This document shows positions 4,268 through 6,303 of a stretch of 6,303 nucleotides of DNA, one piece after another. The DNA is from an uncultured Lachnospiraceae bacterium (lineage in GTDB: Bacteria; Bacillota_A; Clostridia; Lachnospirales; Lachnospiraceae). The notes beneath the pieces are model-generated. The model did not search any database, was not told the origin of the DNA, and worked only from the letters and a program-made list of their open reading frames with translations. The stretch is taken from NCBI GenBank assembly GCA_947564305.1, contig CANOBT010000260.1, positions 1 to 6,303 of the forward strand. Direction: 5' to 3'. Both the position numbers and the translations under genes were made by a program. Within the stretch, counting starts at the first letter, position 1. Each line of letters begins with the position of its first letter.

Positions 4268-4321
4268 AAGCCTTAGGTGGTAGGCTCCCAATGATATGGG
4301 CAAGGCCGATACCTAAGGCTT
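4268..4321 (+). ncRNA. structured leader RNA upstream of the NYN-domain gene
   Basis: AAGCCTTAGGT (4268-4278) and ACCTAAGGCTT (4311-4321) form an 11-bp perfect stem. Inside, GGC (4283-4285) pairs with GCC (4305-4307) and CCCA (4287-4290) with TGGG (4297-4300) around the loop ATGATA, separated by small internal loops. The fold ends 10 bases before AAGGAGG of the NYN gene. The tract after it (TTTACTCGTTTT) is a poor terminator. It does not match any riboswitch I recognise. It may be a regulatory leader, an attenuator, or a target of the RNase encoded downstream. Confidence 0.5.
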
Positions 4322-4349
4322 TACTCGTTTTAAGGAGGTACTGATACAT

Positions 4350-5048
4350 ATGAAAACAGCTATCTTGGTGGACGGTGGATTCTATCGCAAACGTGCCGCG
4401 CATCTGTGGGGAAAGAAAACCCCTGAAAAACGTGCTGCTGAATTATATGCATACTGTTCTGCACATTTAAGGCATGAGCAACGCTATGACGACCGCGTGT
4501 TGTACAGAATCTTTTATTATGATTGTCCTCCTCTAGGGAAAACGGTATATCATCCGCTTTTAAAGCGCGGAATTGATTTCAGACACTCCGATACCTATGC
4601 ATGGACTAATACATTTTTTGATGAATTAAAGAAACAAAGAAAAGTTGCGCTCAGGCTAGGCGAACTATCTGATGCATATGCGTCATACAGAATCAGTACG
4701 CCTGCATTAAAAGATTTATGCTCCGGCGAAAAAAATATTAGCAACTTAAAAGAATCTGATTTCACGATTTCCTTCCAGCAAAAGGGCGTTGATATGCGTA
4801 TAGGATTGGATATCGCATCTCTAGCATATAAAAAGCAGATAGATCAAATAATACTTATTGCAGGCGACAGTGACTTTGTTCCTGCTGCCAAATTGGCAAG
4901 GAGGGAAGGAATTGATTTCATTCTGGACCCGATGTGGGCAACTATAAAAGCCAACCTATTCGAACATATAGATGGACTTATGTCACAATGGGGCTCAAAC
5001 AGAAAAACAGATAACAAAACTATTGACGATAGTGAATCTGAAGTATAA
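4350..5048 (+). CDS. NYN-domain (PIN-like, DUF88/LabA-type) putative RNase
   Basis: 232 residues. The N-terminal strand ILVDGGFY (5-12) carries the first acidic residue, Asp8. The C-terminal half has QKGVDMRIGLDIASLA (144-159) with Asp148 and Asp154, then IILIAGDSDFVPAAKLARREG (167-187) with Asp173 and Asp175. These are the four-acidic metal-binding core of NYN domains, which by family knowledge cleave RNA. The middle segment (about 30-140) is a charged insertion (HLRHEQRYDDRVLYRIFYYD). The last 20 residues are a hydrophilic tail. The start has AAGGAGG 11 bases upstream. It has its own promoter and structured leader between repressor and integrase, where prophages often carry lysogenic accessory genes. 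Defence against other phages or control of element RNA is possible, but neither is shown. Confidence 0.85.
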   Translation: MKTAILVDGGFYRKRAAHLWGKKTPEKRAAELYAYCSAHLRHEQRYDDRVLYRIFYYDCPPLGKTVYHPLLKRGIDFRHSDTYAWTNTFFDELKKQRKVALRLGELSDAYASYRISTPALKDLCSGEKNISNLKESDFTISFQQKGVDMRIGLDIASLAYKKQIDQIILIAGDSDFVPAAKLARREGIDFILDPMWATIKANLFEHIDGLMSQWGSNRKTDNKTIDDSESEV

Positions 5049-5102
5049 TAAATGTTAATGAATATCAGCAAAGGACCACTTAAATAAATTTCATTATAAA
5101 TA

Positions 5103-5134
5103 TTGACTTTATCACACTCTACTAATGGTATTAT
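5103..5134 (+). promoter_or_regulatory. candidate promoter upstream of the structured element
   Basis: TTGACT (5103-5108) lies 20 bases before TATTAT (5129-5134). The spacing is long, but the -10 is preceded by TGG (5126-5128), making an extended -10. Transcription would begin near 5141, just before the fold at 5160-5241. Confidence 0.4.
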
Positions 5135-5159
5135 AAGGATACAAAGACATATAATACAG

Positions 5160-5241
5160 ATGGGTGTGTAAGCCTATATCAGCGTGTGTATTTTTAAACA
5201 TAAGTTGCCTGTGTGGTAACCACTGATATAGCAACACCCAT
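5160..5241 (+). ncRNA. large imperfect inverted-repeat element, possible structured RNA or integrase-binding region
   Basis: Three nested or adjacent pairings fit one fold: ATGGGTGT (5160-5167) with ACACCCAT (5234-5241), CTATATCAG (5174-5182) with CTGATATAG (5223-5231), and GTTGCC (5204-5209) with GGTAAC (5215-5220), the last with one G-U pair. Between them lies a T/A-rich single-stranded stretch. GTGTGTA occurs twice in direct orientation (5164-5170 and 5184-5190), with TGTGTGG at 5210-5216. It could be a small RNA or leader, or DNA sites for the integrase or excisionase. It matches no family I can name. Confidence 0.5.
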
Positions 5242-5297
5242 TTTCTATTTGTACTGAGTAAAAACAGCCACTACTCTTTTTATACGCAATTTTTAAT

Positions 5298-5307
5298 TTG
5301 ATATCAA
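5298..5307. promoter_or_regulatory. TTGATATCAA palindrome upstream of the integrase
   Basis: A perfect 10-base palindrome lies 57 bases before the integrase ATG. Its half-site TTGATAT is also present at 3482-3488 in the repressor-Cro control region, so this may be an additional operator. The motif is short and A+T-rich, so chance is possible. Confidence 0.35.
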
Positions 5308-5319
5308 TTATTTTCCGAT

Positions 5320-5341
5320 CCATTCGCACGCTGCCCGGCAT
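5320..5341 (+). repeat. dispersed 22-base repeat, copy 2
   Basis: The second copy of the repeat at 2248-2269, 20 of 22 bases identical and in the same strand orientation, with core CACGCTGCCCGGCAT. It lies immediately before the purine-rich ribosome site of the integrase gene. Flanking bases differ from copy 1, so the shared unit is well bounded. Confidence 0.7.
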
Positions 5342-5363
5342 AAGGAAGGAAAGGAAGATAATT

Positions 5364-6293
5364 ATGCCAGCATACAAAGATGAAAATACAGGAACATGGT
5401 ATTGCAAATTCTACTATACTGACTGGAACGGCCAGAAGAAGCAGAAGCTCAAACGGGGTTTCAAGCTGCAGCGCGAGGCCAAGGAGTGGGAACGCATATT
5501 CCTGGAGCAGTTTGCCAAGAACCCCGACATAACCTTCGCGGCACTTTATGGCAAATATCTGAAGTTCAAGGAGAACCGCGTAAGGCCCTCCACCCTGGAG
5601 AGTCAGAAGAACGCTATAGAACTGCACATACTGCCCTATTTCAAGAACAAGGTCGTATCAGAGATAACCCCCGCCGATATCGTAGAGTGGCAAAATGCAC
5701 TGTTGGGAAAGCGATTTTCCGCATCCCACACGCGTCAGATTAACGCCTATTTGAAGATGCTTTTTAAATATGCCGTGGATTATCTCGGTCTGTCGCAAAC
5801 TCCCGTCAAATCGCAGATATGCAAGCCAGAGCGGGGCAATATAGACTTCTGGACACCGGAAGAATACAAGCTCTTCTCTGACAGCATCCGGCACAACATA
5901 GAACTTTATACCGCATTTGAGATATTATTCTACACTGGCATGCGAAAAGGGGAGCTTCTGGCTCTTACGCTGAATGATATCGACTTTTCACAGAAGACCA
6001 TAACCATCAATAAGACACTGGCTTATGTAAGCGGCGTGTACGTCAACCAGCCGCCAAAGACCCAAAAGAGCAACCGCATGATAGACGTGCCGGATTTCCT
6101 CCTGGCTGAGATTCGTACATACGTCAGCAAACTGTACAAACCTGAGCCCGAACAGCGGCTTTTCCACCGCTCCCGCGTATGGCTCGGCGAGGCTATTACC
6201 CACACATGCAGCAGGATAAATGTTAAGCCTATACGCGTCCATGACCTCAGGCACCCGTATGTCAAGCCCACGACAAAAAATATAATTCTGTAA
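5364..6293 (+). CDS. int: phage tyrosine integrase, truncated before the catalytic tyrosine
   Basis: 309 residues from the ATG at 5364, behind the purine-rich AAAGGAAG. Residues 1-47 are an AP2-like arm-binding domain (GTWYCKFYYTDWNG, KLKRGFKLQREAKEWE). Residues about 55-145 are the SAM-like core-binding domain. The catalytic domain begins near 160: Arg194 in TGMRKGELLALT, a beta-hairpin lysine near 217 or 232, and His293 and Arg296 in HDLRH. After His297 the sequence leaves the family pattern (PYVKPTTKNIIL, stop). The remaining roughly 60-80 residues, with the LGH motif and the nucleophilic Tyr, are missing, and no other frame to base 6303 restores them. The product should bind DNA but not recombine it. 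The break may be an insertion, a junction or decay. The gene is visibly richer in G+C than the repressor. Confidence 0.88.
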   Translation: MPAYKDENTGTWYCKFYYTDWNGQKKQKLKRGFKLQREAKEWERIFLEQFAKNPDITFAALYGKYLKFKENRVRPSTLESQKNAIELHILPYFKNKVVSEITPADIVEWQNALLGKRFSASHTRQINAYLKMLFKYAVDYLGLSQTPVKSQICKPERGNIDFWTPEEYKLFSDSIRHNIELYTAFEILFYTGMRKGELLALTLNDIDFSQKTITINKTLAYVSGVYVNQPPKTQKSNRMIDVPDFLLAEIRTYVSKLYKPEPEQRLFHRSRVWLGEAITHTCSRINVKPIRVHDLRHPYVKPTTKNIIL

Positions 6294-6303
6294 AGCAGAA
6301 ATC

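Larger units (their letters stand above)
5049..5363 (+). other. 315-base intergenic region between the NYN gene and the integrase
   Basis: No convincing gene is present: the longest plus-strand reading from ATG near 5052 is eleven codons without a ribosome site. It holds a promoter-like sequence (5103-5134), a large potential fold (5160-5241), a weak GAGTA/TACTC hairpin followed by TTTTTAT (5256-5282), the palindrome TTGATATCAA (5298-5307), copy 2 of the 22-base repeat (5320-5341) and the integrase ribosome site. Confidence 0.7.

Noticed and set aside
4268..4321. tRNA or known riboswitch
   Set aside because: There is no cloverleaf with acceptor and T-arm signatures, and no conserved riboswitch core that I can recognise.
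5298..5363. Integrase start upstream at 5298
   Set aside because: The 22 extra codons cover the palindrome, the 22-base repeat and the ribosome site. The MPAYKDENTGTWY start at 5364 is the normal family N-terminus.
5986..6271. Minus-strand open frames over the integrase 3' part
   Set aside because: They are shadows of the integrase catalytic domain with no ribosome site and no recognisable protein features.
1..6303. CRISPR array, retron or complete insertion sequence
   Set aside because: There are no regularly spaced repeats, no reverse transcriptase and no transposase. Repeats are limited to one 22-base pair and short dyads.

Overview
This window looks like the early/lysogeny end of a temperate prophage, or a closely related integrative element, from a low-to-moderate G+C Firmicute, most likely a clostridial gut bacterium (Lachnospiraceae-like). 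The evidence is Gram-positive AAGGAGG-type ribosome sites, a DnaC-type helicase loader beside a replisome-organiser protein, a DUF739 protein, a divergent Cro/CI switch, and an integrase with an AP2-like arm-binding domain. The genus is inferred from protein style only. There are no rRNA or tRNA genes, no CRISPR array and no complete insertion sequence.

Left part, minus strand (about 1-2511, read right to left): a small acidic unknown protein (2281-2511), an excisionase-like winged-helix protein with an acidic coiled-coil extension (1851-2207), a replication initiator split into two ORFs (1475-1873 and 1072-1416), a DnaC-like AAA+ helicase loader (339-1106), a frameshifted small gene (141-336), a bidirectional terminator (about 97-135), and the first nine codons of another gene leaving the window at base 1. 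Deleting one base from the A7 run at 1480-1486 joins the two initiator ORFs into one protein of about 266 residues. Deleting one base near 298-300 makes the small gene a 64-residue protein. The replication module therefore carries two single-base lesions, or two sequencing errors, or recoding sites.

Middle (2512-4123): a lone plus-strand cysteine-rich small gene (2687-2896) interrupts the minus-strand cluster. Then come two minus-strand helix-turn-helix genes (DUF739 at 2952-3155, Cro-like at 3187-3381), a divergent control region with two well-formed promoters and several copies of an AGTTGA/TCAACT half-site, and the plus-strand repressor (3557-4123). This is a classic lysis/lysogeny switch: the leftward promoter would drive the early genes and the rightward promoter the repressor.

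Right part, plus strand (4124-6303): a NYN (PIN-like) domain putative RNase (4350-5048) has its own promoter, a perfect TGTAAC/GTTACA dyad at the expected start of transcription, and a leader that folds on an 11-bp perfect stem. A 315-base gap follows, containing a second large potential fold (5160-5241), a TTGATATCAA palindrome and a copy of a 22-base dispersed repeat. The integrase (5364-6293) then runs normally as far as its HDLRH motif and breaks off before the catalytic tyrosine. As it stands the integrase cannot be catalytic, so the element is either immobilised or split at this point by an insertion or a junction.

Best candidates for something new: the NYN RNase with its structured leader, the 5160-5241 fold, the 22-base repeat shared by the excisionase-like and integrase upstream regions, and the start codon displayed in the loop of a 16-bp inverted repeat at 6-60.
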